A DNA stretch of 64,000 bases, from positions 53,357,682-53,421,681 of the forward strand of contig NC_134418.1 of assembly GCF_030867145.1 (NCBI RefSeq), read 5' to 3'. This document shows positions 13,799 to 27,500 of this stretch, piece after piece; within the stretch, counting starts at the first letter, position 1; every line of letters starts with the position of its first letter. Both the position numbers and the translations under genes were made by a program. The DNA is from Opisthocomus hoazin (Eukaryota > Chordata > Aves > Opisthocomiformes > Opisthocomidae). Below the pieces are notes generated by a model. It searched no databases. It had not been told where the DNA came from and worked only from the letters and a program-made list of their open reading frames with translations.

Positions 13799-16700
13799 AG
13801 GGCCAAGTCTGGGAAACGGGAGGAGGCTAAGAGCTGTCCGGGGGAACAGAGCGTGTGGTAGCAGATCTGGATCATTGCTTCCTTCAGCATCCAACAGAAA
13901 GAGAAATAGGCACCCTGGTGAACTTGTAACACTGTTCCCCCGCTGAGTTAATGAACTTTTTGCCAATGCTAAAAGAATAGCCTTTTCACATAGCTGAATG
14001 CCATGGGAAGGGGAAGAGTTTCAGTGTTGCTTTCAGTGTTAAATGTCAGGTGCTGAGGGCTGCAGAAGTCTTGACCCATTGATTTGGGTGGGGCTTGCAG
14101 TCTACTTGAAGTTAACTACGCGCCTGTGTCTTGGCTCAGGATAGCGACCAGAGAGCTCTGAACACGTGTGTAATGCAGATTAATAACAATGCTGGTGGCA
14201 GTTAGGGTACAGAACAACTACCTTCCTCGCAGTGGTAGCAATGACAGCACAGTAAAAATGCTACGTGTTTACAGCTGAAGGCTTGTGTCTGATGATGAGG
14301 CAGGATGAAAGGAGCTGCATTTCAGGAAGGACTTCAGCAAATGACAGCAACAACTTCCTATGCTAAGAATAAAAAGATTTTGTCAGTAAACAGCAGGATC
14401 CTCTACATACTGATAATGTCTGAGAGCCTTGCCAGCATTTTGGCAATGTCTGATTTGTGGTGTTATGTATCTAGAGCTTCCTGCCCCAAAACAGGTCCCC
14501 AAGAGCCATCTGGACAGGGCCGTCCCCCACACCGAGCCACACATACAGAAGGGGAAATTGTCCCGAGAGTCTGATCTGGTCAGGGAATCCACATGGGATG
14601 TGCTTCAAATCCTGCCAGCATCCACAGGATGGGACAGGAGAGAGATCTCCTGCTTCTGGGTTGGAGCCATTTGATATGCTGAACGCAATGGCCATGGTTC
14701 ACAATGCGTCACCCGCTCCCTCAACTGCCAGCTTACCTAGGGGCTTCTTCCCAGACTTGATCTTCATGATTTGTGTTACTGGAGGGTGCACATGGAGGGA
14801 GCAACTCCTGCATGCTTGGGTTTAACGAGCTGAGAGCTGACAGCACGTTGTGCATTGCTGCCAGAGCCAAGAGGTTGAGTCAGCTGCCTGTGGCTGTGTC
14901 CTTGGGGAGTGTAGAAATATAAGAACTGGGAGAATAGATGCGAGAGGTTCAACAGTCGAGAGCAGGTAGGGTCAGAGACTCTTGCACTACGTACCTTCAG
15001 TTATTGGCACACTCCATGGAGCTGGCCAAAGCCATTTTCTGAAATGATTTGTGCTAGAAAATGCTCTTTTGTTGACATCTCAAAATTTTGTAGGAAGATA
15101 TACAACAGCCAAACTAAGAGCACTTTTTTTTTCATTAGTTTCATTTTACCCATTGATAGTACTGCCTATTTGTATTAGTTTGGATGATAAGTCATTTTAA
15201 AATGCAACTGTCATACTCCGCACTGTGAATTGCAGTCATTCTACCATGTTGAAAAGAAACATTTTGACAGTATGAAAACCAAACTTATTACTCAAACATT
15301 TTTGACATCCACAAAGGTAACATTTTGGTATGGACATTTCATGGTTTCACTATAGACCAGGTTTGAAATTCTGTCCCACAATACATTTTGAGTGTGCAAC
15401 AAATGTGTCTTACTTGATTCAGGAAGGGCAGGATAACAAGTGAACTGAACACTTGAAAACTGGAGCTTCTTATAAGATGGAAATTCCATGTTTTGTTTCC
15501 CTTTAATACCAAGAGAGAAAAGGTTAATCTGAAAGTACATAGAAATTCACATTTACAAAATCTGGTCTTCACAAGGCCATGAAATCTTTAATTTGTTTAT
15601 TTCTCCCAGAAGAATATAAATCACTGTTGCATCCCCCAAATGTTTGTGAGTTTATCAAAAGGAGCATTTATTCAGCATTCATTCCACTCTGTCATTAAAT
15701 CCTCTGGATTATATGGCTGTTGTTGTCTTTTAAATTCCTGGTAAATATGTTGCTGACAACCAGCTGTTCCTTTCAATGCATCATAACCACACGTCCTAGA
15801 GTAGATCATTAGTCTACTTGCATCCATCTGTTTCATTTATGTCACTCAGGAAGATTACAATGGCCATCTGCAACTGTGGGCAGCTTTTGTTTTGGCGGAA
15901 TGCGCTATGGCACGATAGAGGGCAGGGGAACGTGAGGGACAGGGCAGAGCTTCAACGATAGTAACTTGCTCAGAGAGATAAGGCTTCCTAAGAGCCCAGC
16001 AAGGGGACGCTTTAGTGTCTTTTGTGACTTTGGCCATTCTTGCCCTGAGGTTGCTTTGGCGCTATGCAGACTGGTAACGCTACGAGAAGCCTCTTGAGGC
16101 TGAGCCCCAAGCAGGCTGTGGGGAAATGCGTGACCCATCACACCTCCTGGTTATCCCTGGGACCCAGCAGGTCCCAGAGACCCTCTCCTCCGTCAGACTT
16201 CTGCTTCCTCCTAGGCCCTGGACAGTGAGCCCATGCTAGCAGCAAACTCCATCATATCAGCTGGGGGTAAGGAGAGAGGCAGCCTGTTTCTCACCCATTT
16301 CTCTCCCACATCCAGCCCAAGGATGGAACAACCTGGGCACTGGCCCCATGTGTACACTCCCATTACAAATGTAAGGGTAGCACATTCCCAGAGAAAAAAA
16401 TTTGGGTGTACAACAAATCTCAGTTATGGTACAGTCTTTTTCCCCTCACAGTCTTACCTCATGCTACATTTGTTACAGAAAAGGTCAGGGTTTTCCAGCT
16501 ATATTTATTTCCCCCTTGGCAGCATGCTGAATGTTCCTGCTGCTGCTTTTGACTTTTCGGTGGTCTGAAGCATCAGGTTTGGCTCACTCACAGTTCAAGC
16601 TATGTCAGATTCCCATGTACAGAGTGGTCAGCGGAGGATTCTGCTGGGCAAATCAAAAACTCTGTTTTCCAGTTTGCAGTGTTCAGCCCAGCTGGTTCTC

Positions 16701-19700
16701 TCTCTGAAAGCAAGGGAGTGCTGTCCCTTGCACTTGTGATTTACAGTAGTTAGCAATGAAGTGATGCTTGGTTAGACAGAAAGAAGCACTGTGAGCAACT
16801 CATTCCTAAAAAGGAGGTTTGGAGAGGAGGGTTCCCAGTGGGAAGTGGTACATTTTGATTCCTGGTGTAAACATATTCAACATTTTCTGTGAATCAAAAA
16901 TTGGAAGGAAAAAACAGCGATTTTAGATTGATTGAACTTTTTCTCTTAGTTTATGCTGAAATGCTTAGTATTTCAGCTCTGTTTGAAATGCAAGCAAGCC
17001 AATAGATTATAGTATTAATTAGAAAAAAGGGAAAAAAGAAAACTAAACCAAAAAAATCCTAGCTGAGACACTTTACTTTCAAAGAACAGATGGCTTTCAT
17101 TTCTTGCGGCTGTGGAATATTTTGCTGCAACATAAAGGCATATAGTATATCCTCTTGGGATGAAGAAGATGGAGAGAAGGCATTGCAGGGTAATTCATTA
17201 GAAGCTCTAGAAGTAATAGAAATACAGGGCTTGATTTTTGGTGCCACTAACCTTTGTTGGCTTCAACTGACAAATCCTACAGGGCTTGCCTGAGATCAAG
17301 GCATCAGGACCCCTACTTACCCTGAGTTTTCCATCCTTCTCCCCATCAGGGTAGCAGCAGGAGAAGCCCTGTCTGCAGACATCCATTGTGGAAGAGGACG
17401 TTTTTTATGTTTTCTCTGCCAGACTGCCTTGGGTTAACCTTTTGACTATCCTTCAGCCTCCCTCTTGATGTGGCCGTTTTGTCGACAATTGCAGTTAAAA
17501 CGGCAGTCAGTATTGCCAGTCCTGTCTGCTGCTGCTTGAAATTTTTATGTATCATGACCTTGTTTGTGGCCTTAATTTCTGCCGGAGATGCTCATCTCCT
17601 TGCACTGTAACCAATGAATCAATTTTATTTTCTCTGCTGAAGGTGGGGGGGAAACAAAGTTTCTCCCCCCAGTCCTTATCTTCAGTAAGAAAACTCCGGC
17701 AGTTTTTCTCTCTTTGTAACTGCCTATTGATTGTGTATGTCAACCACACATTTGTGGGTGCTGAAGGATTTGGTTTTATTTCTGTTTGCTCAATGATATC
17801 TGAAAAGAGAGTGCTCGAAGGGCTGCTGAGAAGTGGGGATCTTGTCAACATGTTTTATAATGCGTTATTCTCATCTAATTACGACACGACGATGTGATTA
17901 CACGAGATATTTCCTTTTGCTTGCTTAGATATTCCTTTTGGATGATATATGCATCTGCAGTCCCCAGGTCCCAGAACTGCAGTAGGCAAGATTGCCTCAT
18001 ATTGCCTGTTGTGAGTGCCCAGATTTAGTGCTCTTGTATGAACTGTTTACCAGTAAATAAAAGTAGTCATTTTTTTAAATGTTTGATGGCAATGGCTGCT
18101 GTGCTCACTTCTGTTGGTCTGGGCAGTCCTCTGCCACTCAGAGCGAGTCAGATATGTGCCTTAATGAAGCACCGGCTGGGAGGGACCACAAGAGCTGCCT
18201 AAGGGATGAGAAGCAAACATCAATGACTTGCTCAAGGATGGAAAACTGTCTGGCAGGCTACTTATTTAGATGGCTAAGCCCATCTTGCATCTGGCTTCAG
18301 CATCCTGGCCTTGCTCCTGCAGCACATCTCCTAGCACAGCTGTGGTGGCTCGTGACACGTCAGCCCTCGAGCAGTTCAAAGAGGACTTGTGTGCTGAAAC
18401 TGCTGGCCGTGGTCCATGGGCAGAGGGACTCTAGGAGGGAGAAGCAGTGGCTGAGATGGGCTTTGGTCCATCATGGGCTCTGGCCCACCAGCACCGGAGC
18501 AGGGCAGTCGGTGGAGACTGTTATCTCCTATCTGTGAATGCCTTCTAAACTCCCTATGTGAAGATTACCCACTTTGACACACTCAGTCAGTGTCTTGTGT
18601 CTGCCCTAAGGATTTGGTATTACAGTTTGTAAGGGCAGGAAAATTTGCTACCACTTCACTGGTAGGAAGAGCACTTAATTTCCCTAAGAAAAACTGAAGA
18701 CAAGTAACTATATACAATTAACGGCGCATGCAGTAATTCCCTGTGTAACTTGCACTACTCTGTGCAAGTCCGTCATGTGTTTATAGTGTGTGTGAGAATT
18801 ATTCTAAAATTGGTATTTCCAAACCAAGTGCAAAACTCTTTGAGGTACAGCTCCCAGCAAATATTTGGATGTGATTAGAATAGATTACCTGTTTGTTTAA
18901 TTTCAGATCCGTAATCAACATCAGCATTGCCCTTATTAGATTGCAGTAAATCTTTATTGCACTGCCCTCTCCCAGGATAGGTGCACAAGGCACTGAGCCC
19001 CTGAGTAGATGCCAGCTCTCAAATTACTACAGCCCTGTTCACTTTGCCCCTGTATCCCTATAAGCACAATATCCACCTTCCTTTTACCTGCTAGGGCCTT
19101 CTGAATAAGAAAATGTGAAACATGTGCGTGAGCAGCTTCTATTTTTACATATTTACAGTTTAATAGTAAAATACCATTGTAAACCTGGAAGAACTACACC
19201 TGTAGTTTTGCAGAGAGAAGTCCCTGAGTAAAGGGAGAGGTTAGAAGCAAAGGAAGCAAGGAAAGTCGTTCTGAAGTTAGGGGTCAGGTAGTGCAGAGTA
19301 TTGCAATTCACTGCTTCAAGATTTAGCTCTGCACTCTGCAGCTGGATTAAGGTGGGATGTTTGGCAGGTCTCTGAACATGGCGTCATGCTTCATGGCTCT
19401 TGGAAGGATATCTAAAAATGGTGGCAAAATAGTCACGTATGTGTGGGGCAACAGGGCTGAAATAGGTTAACAGTATACAAATAAATTCTTCACCATTAGT
19501 GTTTTGAAATAAACAGCTGGTTCTCCTGTGACTTCACTGCATATGTCAGAGCTCTAACAGGTAAATAATTATGAGTTAGAATGCAAGGCGTACAAGTCCA
19601 AATACAAATCACCTTCTGCGAAGAGGTGATGTAAACCAGAGGGTGGAAGAATACAGTGTTTGTAGATGTGACAAATATTCCCTGTTGGTTTAAGAATAGG

Positions 19701-21807
19701 TACTCTGGTTTTCATTAGATAAAATATTGGAGATGTGTCATCTTTAATACAAATCTGTCAAGCTCAGTTGTCAGAAAGAATGAAATTTCTTTCCAAAAAC
19801 ACATAGCTGCTAATCCCTAAAAGCACACTGCAACCACATTCTGGTCCTTCCAGCTCTCTAATCAATGTTTCCTTCTGCAAGGATGCCCTTGATCCTGTGA
19901 AATGGCCTCATATTATTAAGAGAAAAGATAAAAAGTACTTTTTTTAATTATTATTCTTGTCTTGAGAAAAGGGACACTTTTTAAAATATTTGTTTGTTTT
20001 CTAGCTGAGTGTCACAGTGTATCACCAGTCTACTGAAAACTCATCAGCTTTTCAATATGAATAAGAGGAAAAGAATGTTTGATGCATTCTGTTTTCTTTG
20101 GAGCCTGTCCTGTAGTGCTTTAAAAGAGCCCCCAAATGGTGAAACCTGTAATTTTAAAACATAAGCCTTCCTCATTGAGTGTGGCTCAGAAAAATAAAAG
20201 GGATCACTGGTAAAGCTATGTTACTTTTTCACAGGAATAATGCCGTATATTAGGAGGAAGCTGACTAACAATCAGATTTCTTTGACAAAAGGTAAGAAGT
20301 TTGCATTTTTAAACAAGGAATTCATTAGTATTATCGAATAGTCTTATATTTCTTTTAACTACAAATTATTTCCTCTTGGTTCCTCAGTCTCCAAAGGCTT
20401 TAAAAGTTAGATAGAAGCAGGTATACATTAGAAGCCTGGATATTGTGGAGGTGTTAATATGTGGTAGATTTTTTTTAATCTAAGCACACATTTTCCAGGA
20501 TCCATTAACTTGTCTTTTCCTTTGCTAAAGAGGTTTTAGATTGACTATTATATTGCAAGGAAATTCAGTGCAGATTATTTCAGTCACGCAGTGACTGACG
20601 CTCCTCACCCGGACATCTGCTTGTCCAGTCAGACAAGGTGGACAAGGAAACGCTTTCTCAGATGTCCTCACAGGGCAGTGCCAGGTGAGAACCAATCTCT
20701 GGTGTGCTAGACAAATAAATAACCAATCACCGGGACCTTGATGAAGGGCCTGGGACAGCTCGGCTCTTAGTTCTGATACCTGCAGAAAGAGTTGTATGTT
20801 TGTCACATATGGCTGAAGATGTGCAGAGACCGTTAAACATTCTTCCATGATGCTAAACATGTGTGATGTGAAAATTGCCTTTAATTGTAGCTATACAGCA
20901 GCCTTTATGCACTCACCTATGATAAACCAGACTTTTCATAATAAAATATTACTCATATAGATACTACTCTGTGTGCAATGACAGCACAAGACTTCATTTA
21001 CGTCTATCCGTGGAACAATGGAACAGGCATACAGTGTGCTTCTCTAAATGTTTTTATAAGTATTAATGACAGGGAATATAGCTTGAAGAAAAAGCTCGTG
21101 CCTAGGAAAATGTAGAAAAGGGAAGCCAATAAAGCATCATGTGGAAAATATTAGCTTGCTAGAAAACTCTTTATGGTTTGAATTAATTTTTAGTTCAACA
21201 GCACTTGTTAAAACTATAAATAGATAAATAGACTCTCGCTTTCCTGTAGCATTCTTCCCCTTATAGTGTGCTTCAGAAGTCTTCACATTCAGTGATTTTT
21301 ATTTTATTATATTTGGTTATCACTGCAGGCTCTCTTTCATAGAACTACTTCGACATCAGGCTGCTTTATCTCAGTTCCTGGTGTGATAAAAGCCAATTTA
21401 GAGTCACTTTCTTTATACAAAACAATGGAAAGTACAAGATATTTTGATGATAATAGCGTCTTTAAAAAGGATGACCATCTGCCTTTATTCACTTCTGCTT
21501 TCAGTGTCCTTTCGAGCTCTACTTTCCCTATGGAAAGATGAAATCACTAAGATCATTTTCAGCCCTGTCAGCTGCGAAGATGTGGTAACCATCTTATAAG
21601 ACAAGCATATGGCTGGGTCTTAAGGGTTTTTCAAACTGGGGATCCAAATATCGGCTGCCAAGTTGTGTGCAGTAGCATCTGTCTTTTCAGATCCCCATCA
21701 CAACGCCTCCCTGCACCATCAGGGTGGTGTTGATTCAATTTTTTTATATAGTGATACTTACTTTTTGCCTGGGTTTTTTGTTTGCTTGGGTTTTTTTGTC
21801 TGTGTTC

Positions 21808-21825
21808 TTTTTTTTTTTTTTTTTT
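21808..21825. repeat. Homopolymer T tract (18 T)
   Basis: Uninterrupted run of 18 T within a T-rich stretch (about 21739-21825). On the minus strand this reads as an A-rich tract. No retroposon body was recognised. Confidence 0.9.
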
Positions 21826-23683
21826 CAAAAGCAAGGCCCCCAAAACGTCTATCAAGAAAAAGACCGACCATTTGTGTGTGCTTTTTGTTTTGAAGCAAAA
21901 CATGTCCCCCATGCCGGGAAGTTAACTTACCTGTTCGAATCATATGGAACTTGCCCTGAAAATCAGAGTGGGCAGAGTAATACAGAAAGGTCTACGAAGA
22001 TGCAGGAAGTTGGATTTATTGCTATTTATGAAGCCATTTAACACTGTTCAGAGCAATTTTAGCTGGTTGACACCCCAGTGGTGAAACTCAAAATATATGC
22101 CATGTTTATCTGAGATAGCCTTCTGCAACGTACCTTCATTTCTTCTTATCTAGGGATTACTCTTACCCCCATTTTAAAACTTCAGTCATTTACTACAAGA
22201 GCCAGAACCCTTCCCCCCAACCTCATGTACTGAATGGCCAACTGATTAGCGGGGATGTAAACGAGTCCTGAAGTACTTCCTTTGTCTAACTGTTGAACAG
22301 GAACCGTGCTCCTAGTAGTTGGAATCACTCTGGAAACATGCCTTGAACAGACTTACAGCTGCAGCCATTGTAACCAAGAGACTAACGGATAAGTAAGTAA
22401 TTTTGGTTAGTAACACTCCCACGTGAACTATTTTAAACTTAAAGATTGCTAAAATGAGACATTTAACAAACATGAAATGAAAACAATCTCAGTAGCTGTA
22501 TTAAAAAAATAGTCTTGACTCACGAATATAACACTGGATGGAAAAAAATGGGTTTCAAAAATCTTGTTGTTATGTATAAGTGACTAAAGACTACAGAAAA
22601 TAATTTTTCAGAAATAGGTCTTTATTAGCAGTCTGGGTTAGAGAACAAGATATTCACTGTGACTTGGGTTTTCCATTGAGAGGGATAAAAAATTCTAGGT
22701 GGTCACAAGTTAAAAAATATGGAAAGTGATTTATTTACATTACCAAGATGAAATTGAGTTACAGTGGCTAATAGGAGAAGTGTTGCAAACTTAGACATTA
22801 GAAGAGGGATATGAACCCAATTTACTGGGCAAATTAACTTTGTTAGAACACTTGAGCTGGCCTGAAGATAACAGTGCCTTTAGGAGACAAACTGCCTGCC
22901 TTACTTGTGTACTCTGGTGTTTCTCTAATCATTAAAGCTCTTTAGGCAAGCTTTTTCACCAGCCTAAGGAAGCCAAAAGACATTGATAAATGTGCAACAG
23001 AAATAGAATGAAAACTGGACTTAATGCCCTAACTCTCCATATCTTAGTATTTGCTGAAGCAGTTCTGGATCTTTTGCTTTCTGTAACTAAAATTGCTAAA
23101 AATTGTGCTCCTGCATGACATGGATGCCACTGATTTGACAAGGGGGCTAAATTGAGTTTTCAGGACTTGAATAACAAGCCCAGAGAATCCCTTAAAAGAT
23201 AATGTCCTGGAAAGCAAAGTAGCAGACAGAGATTGACCAAATTGAAGGAGAGCTGAAGCCTTTCAGCAGCATCTATCTGAGGCAGTTCAGACATGGACTG
23301 AAATGCATTTGGCAGGATCCCTTTCTTTTGCGATAACCGAGCTGCACTCTGGTTCACCTTGTGCCCAAGGATTTCACAGTGCTTCATACAAGTAAGGTGA
23401 ATGTTCAGTGCCTGACTGCCTCCAGACAAGGGTATCTTAATATGCTGCTTAGTCCAGAAAGTCTTCTGCTATTTCCAGAACTGTTCAGTGTAAGAAAGGG
23501 GGATGACCCAAGGTCATGCTGCAAATTAGTAGCGAGATGGGAAGCACCTCGCAAACAGTCCCCTCCTGGGATCATGGGGCTGATCTACCTACCTGAAAGT
23601 AAAAGAATCCAGACTTCTCTGCAGTGAGCAATTTAAGGCAATTTGTACTGGACAATTTGCTACGAGATTCAAGGAAGAAAGGA

Positions 23684-23893
23684 GGAAGGAAGGAAGGAAG
23701 GAAGGAAGGAAGGAAGGAAGGAAGGAAGGAAGGAAGGAAGGAAGGAAGGAAGGAAGGAAGGAAGGAAGGAAGGAAGGAAGGAAGGAAGGAAGGAAGGAAG
23801 GAAGGAAGGAAGGAAGGAAGGAAGGAAGGAAGGAAGGAAGGAAGGAAGGAAGGAAGGAAGGAAGGAAGGAAGGAAGGAAGGAAGGAAGGAAGG
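23684..23893. repeat. Perfect (GGAA)n microsatellite, 52.5 units
   Basis: Two hundred and ten bases of uninterrupted GGAA tetranucleotide, flanked on the left by an imperfect aaggaagaaagga lead-in and on the right by ccttgtaaag. It reads (TTCC)n on the TECRL sense strand and begins 531 bp past the stop codon. The absence of any interruption suggests a young, length-unstable array, and the assembled length may not be exact. GGAA is the core ETS-factor recognition motif, so the array is potentially a dense ETS binding platform. It also generates spurious Lys-Glu-Gly-Arg and Leu-Pro-Ser-Phe open frames. Confidence 0.98.
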
Positions 23894-23969
23894 CCTTGTA
23901 AAGCTAGACTAAACTGTGCTAACAGCATAGCGGTCATTCTTTGATGTGATGCTTTAGAGCTGAGGCAGA

Positions 23970-24424
23970 ATGTGCGTTTCTATGCAGTTTAATAAAAATA
24001 AGGCTGTGAAACGTCTTCTGATGCAAAAATCCAGGACTCTTGTCAACATCTAATGCTGAACCTTAAAATCACCAGACCTGAATGCATGCAGATGAACTGT
24101 ATTCGTTAATTCTAACAGCATCTGTGCCCATTCACACCAGCTAAATATCTAGCCTAATACTCAATAGAAGCAATTTTCTCGTCCCTTCCCAATTAACTCC
24201 ATTACAGAAAATCTAATTAAATCATGTCTTTTAGCAGCAACAAAGAATTCAAGAGCGACATTTTTTCACTTAATTCAAAGCTCTTCTTCTTGAACTCTTA
24301 TTTTTTCTGAAAAAGATATCCAGTACTTCTTCCTCTGATCCACTTTGGTTACTGAATGAAATAGCTGATTTACTGTGAGTTAGGTCTTGTAGTGTACACT
24401 TAGGATCCAACTCTCATGAAGAGC
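23970..24424 (-). other. TECRL: Presumed TECRL 3' untranslated region
   Basis: Non-coding sequence after the TAA at 24425-24427 in the terminal exon, which has no further splice donor I could support. The distal limit is inferred from the ATTAAA hexamer and may be wrong by more than a kilobase. Confidence 0.45.
23988..23993 (-). promoter_or_regulatory. TECRL: Candidate TECRL polyadenylation signal (ATTAAA)
   Basis: On the minus strand this hexamer is ATTAAA, the commonest variant poly(A) signal, 431 bp after the TECRL stop codon. No canonical AATAAA occurs on the minus strand between the stop and this site. The sequence just downstream is not strongly GU-rich, so use of the site is uncertain. 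Canonical minus-strand AATAAA hexamers occur farther away (near 22.73, 22.62 and 22.01 kb) and would place the GGAA array inside the 3' UTR. Confidence 0.35.
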
Positions 24425-24552
24425 TTAGAAGATTATAGGGATCATAGCTGTTTTTCTCCGCACCTCTGGATAAAATCTCTTCAGGTACACCTTGTGTTTC
24501 TTTTGGGCCCAGAGAGACATCTGGATGACCATCAGGAAAGCAAAAATGCCAA
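24425..24552 (-). CDS. TECRL: TECRL exon 12, coding part with stop
   Basis: Terminal coding exon (phase 1 in; 128 nt to the TAA at 24425-24427) encoding (V)[18 protein letters not shown], then [24 protein letters not shown] residues ending MIPIIF. The His and Tyr of KHKVY and the Arg-rich MIP-hydrophobic terminus are the C-terminal signature of the 5-alpha-reductase/TECR superfamily. The acceptor is ...attcctcggtag, behind a long T/C tract. Confidence 0.97.
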
Positions 24553-27500
24553 CTACCGAGGAATAAAGAGAAAAAAAAAAAAGTATCATGTGTCTTCTTT
24601 CAACGTCTTTCTGTGAATACAAAAGCGTTTATGGAAAAGTCTACGGTCTCTTCTGTGGTCAGAGACAAGTTAACTCTGCTGTTGCTCTCAGCCTTGCAGT
24701 TGCTGAGCCTGAGGCTTAGCCTCCACATCAGAATGCACGCAGATGATGTTCGCATCTATTAGACACACCCTGTATCACCCATGACTTCACCATAAATCAC
24801 AAGGCCTCCTTGGGCATGGTGCTGTCTCAGCTCAGAACCACACATGACCTCTCTCAACTGTTTTTCTGGTTTGCTTTTGGCCTGTAACACTCCTTTGTTT
24901 CCACCTCTGGCTCCCACCCATAGCAGGGAGCTGTGCTGTGAATTCCTGTTGCACGGAGGAGAGGTCGGCCCCAAAGCAAGTAGGCAGTAGGCGCACAAAC
25001 AGATTTAGCTGCCTGGCAGCAAGACCTCACGAAGGCTAACAACTATAGATACCCAGGCCCCTGCTGTGGTTCTCAGGAGCCAATAAGTGGTCTCTCGGGT
25101 ACCTCTTCTTCGGGCTGAGTGGCACCGAATGGGGAATGCTTTTACAGGTGCTTTTTGCAAATTCATTCTCTTTCCTTCCTTAAAATGAGCTGATGGATCA
25201 GAAACATTCATTTGGCATCTAGTCAAGTTATGTTTGGGACAACTACAGCCAGCACCAGTGTGCTGCGTATGTTGCTGCTCCCTGCCCTCTTAAACACAGT
25301 GCCACAATGTCCCCAAATTTTCAGGTCATTTCCATAACAGAGCCTAAAGCACAAAAATGTTTTATCTTTTCAAACAAAATTAAAGTTTAATTTTTGCATG
25401 ATGCAGTTTAATCCACAGCTGAAATTCCTTTCTCTTTTGTTTGTAAACCATGTGGGGCTACTACTTTTTGCAAGTAGCTTTTATAGGTCTCGATTTTGGA
25501 ATGGAAAAATAATTAAAAACTGAATGTTTTGGAAAGCTCGGTCCCAGGGACCATATTTGTATGGGTATTTAGGTCTCTAAGGATGCAGGAAAGTACTGAG
25601 CAAGAGTTGCAAACACAACTAAGCAGGCTGCTGTTACAAACTGGCTGCCTGACATAGGTGAATGGGGAAGTGCTGCCAGGAACATGTGTGACTTTCTTCT
25701 TTTGAAATACTAAGTACATCTGGTTTCCTTTTTCTATTAGAAGTATTATTCCAGGTTTACAATGCAAAGAAATTTTCCTACGTCAAAAATGATTGACTGT
25801 AAATGGAGAATACTGGCTTTTTTTTTTTTTTTTTTTCTAAATTTCAAAGTCTGTTTTCGGTGAGAAAACAGAAGAAACACCAATATTTAACAAAAAGCAG
25901 AGAGCTGGTTTTGATCAAAAGGAAGTGTCGCAGTAGTGTTGTGCTCTCTGCAGCTTTCTGAGGGTAGCGCTTTGAAAGTTTATACGGTTATGTCACAGGG
26001 GGCATTTGAAGGCAATATTTCATATGCCATAAATTTTTTTGCAAATTTTAGATTTCCAGGATTCAGTTCTGCAAACAACAATTTAGAGGCTCTTCATTCT
26101 GCTTCAAACTTACCTGGCAGGGTTTGTGTCATCACTGTGAAACTAATCCAAGACCCAACCTGTTGCAAAGAAAAAGGGACTGTTAATTGAATACTATATG
26201 TAAAGCAAAAGGGCGAGTTTTCAAAAGTGACCACTTCCCCAATAGCTCCCCCTGGAAGAAGAGCATGATACTCATACTGGAAATGGGAGAGGAAAAATAG
26301 TTAGAAAGTGACCCCCCAGTGTGCTGGGTGGGGGTGAAGCGACAGGTGGTAAATCCTTGGATCACTGGGGAGTCCGTAGTGGAGGGGAATGTATACAAAA
26401 TTCATGATATTGATATGAGGGAAGAGAAGGGTCTGGTGGAGAAACATTTGTGGGAGTAAGGGGACTGACAGACAGAACATAATGATTGATGTGCAGAGAG
26501 AACTGTGTGGAGGCATTGCAGAATTTCTGCAGGCAAGCCTGAAACACAGTAACCACCTACCCTTTGCACATAAGCAGAAGAAAGTCATGTACCTCATATG
26601 TATAGTTGGGACAGGATACCAGCAAGAAGAGCCACGTGAAGGGGTTGTAGGTTGGACTTGGAAAACAGGCTTTACTTCCTTCATGAAAGAGGGAAAAAAA
26701 AACCACACAGTTTCAGTACAGGGAGGGGAACTGAGCCTCGTCACAACTTGCCTATGTAACAGCCATCCCCTTGGCCAATGCTCCCAGAGTACAGCTGGTT
26801 AAAAAAGTTTCAGTGAAATCTTTTGAGACAATAAAAGCTGTATTTATCCTAGTGAGAACGCTGCTTAGTGAGCCATGTATCAGTTTTTACAGGAAAGGTC
26901 TGGCACATCCGAAGGATGCAACCTTTGTTCCGAGGAAGAGAGAGACAAGTAGTTTAATGCGGACTAGCTGGCAGGCGAGGGCTAAGGGCACCCTTCGGGC
27001 ATTTAAAGGATGCAGCTGTATCTTACTCAGCCTGACTCAGGAATGTGAACCTGTCCCCTCTCGCATCCTCATCCTTTACCCCAGGGTGGCACAGGACAGC
27101 AGCTCCGGAGCTAACAGCATGACTCTCTGCAGCCACTGAGAATGTTCACACAAAATGCCACACATGCAACACTTCCTTTTCAAGTTGTGGCAACAATGCT
27201 ATCTTTAATACTTGTAGGGCACTGAGAAAGCTGATGAATTATTTGGCTCTTGCTGATTTTAAACTGAATTAGGTCCCTTGCAACAAACACAAGCACCTGC
27301 TTAACTACAGCACATCAAAAGCTTTCCAGAATAGAAACTGACTTCAGTGTGTGTAGCTGATCATACTGTGCTGAAGCATTTTCTTGAACAGGGTGTTACA
27401 GTGTGAAATTATACTATTATTATCTGAAAATATCTTTTCCTTTCTGCTATATATAGTGTAAGTTTTATTGTCATCATACAAAGGACCCTGAAAATCCATG

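Larger units (their letters stand above)
1..23683. other. Intergenic region downstream of TECRL, no gene recognised
   Basis: About 23.7 kb with no exon I could recognise on either strand. Open frames are short, lack paired splice sites with matching phase, and resemble no family I know. The DNA is AT-rich with modestly GC-richer patches (about 2.5-3.1, 4.4-4.9, 16.0-16.3 and 18.1-18.5 kb) that carry longer chance frames. Homopolymer tracts and one probable ancient repeat are listed separately. Human TECRL lies in a gene-poor stretch between ADGRL3 and EPHA5, so a gene desert here fits. Distal enhancers or lncRNA exons may exist but cannot be called from one sequence. Confidence 0.7.

Noticed and set aside
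18079..18537. 152-codon plus-strand open frame, the longest in the intergenic part
   Set aside because: No recognisable domain, no good promoter or splice context, and local GC enrichment explains the lack of stops.
23684..23893. Regular short repeats that could suggest a CRISPR-like or satellite array
   Set aside because: A pure tetranucleotide with no spacers, in vertebrate DNA; a simple microsatellite.
23572..23944. Three open frames of 89-121 codons on both strands with repeated Lys-Glu-Gly-Arg or Leu-Pro-Ser-Phe
   Set aside because: They are translations of the GGAA microsatellite; any frame through a stop-free tetranucleotide array stays open.
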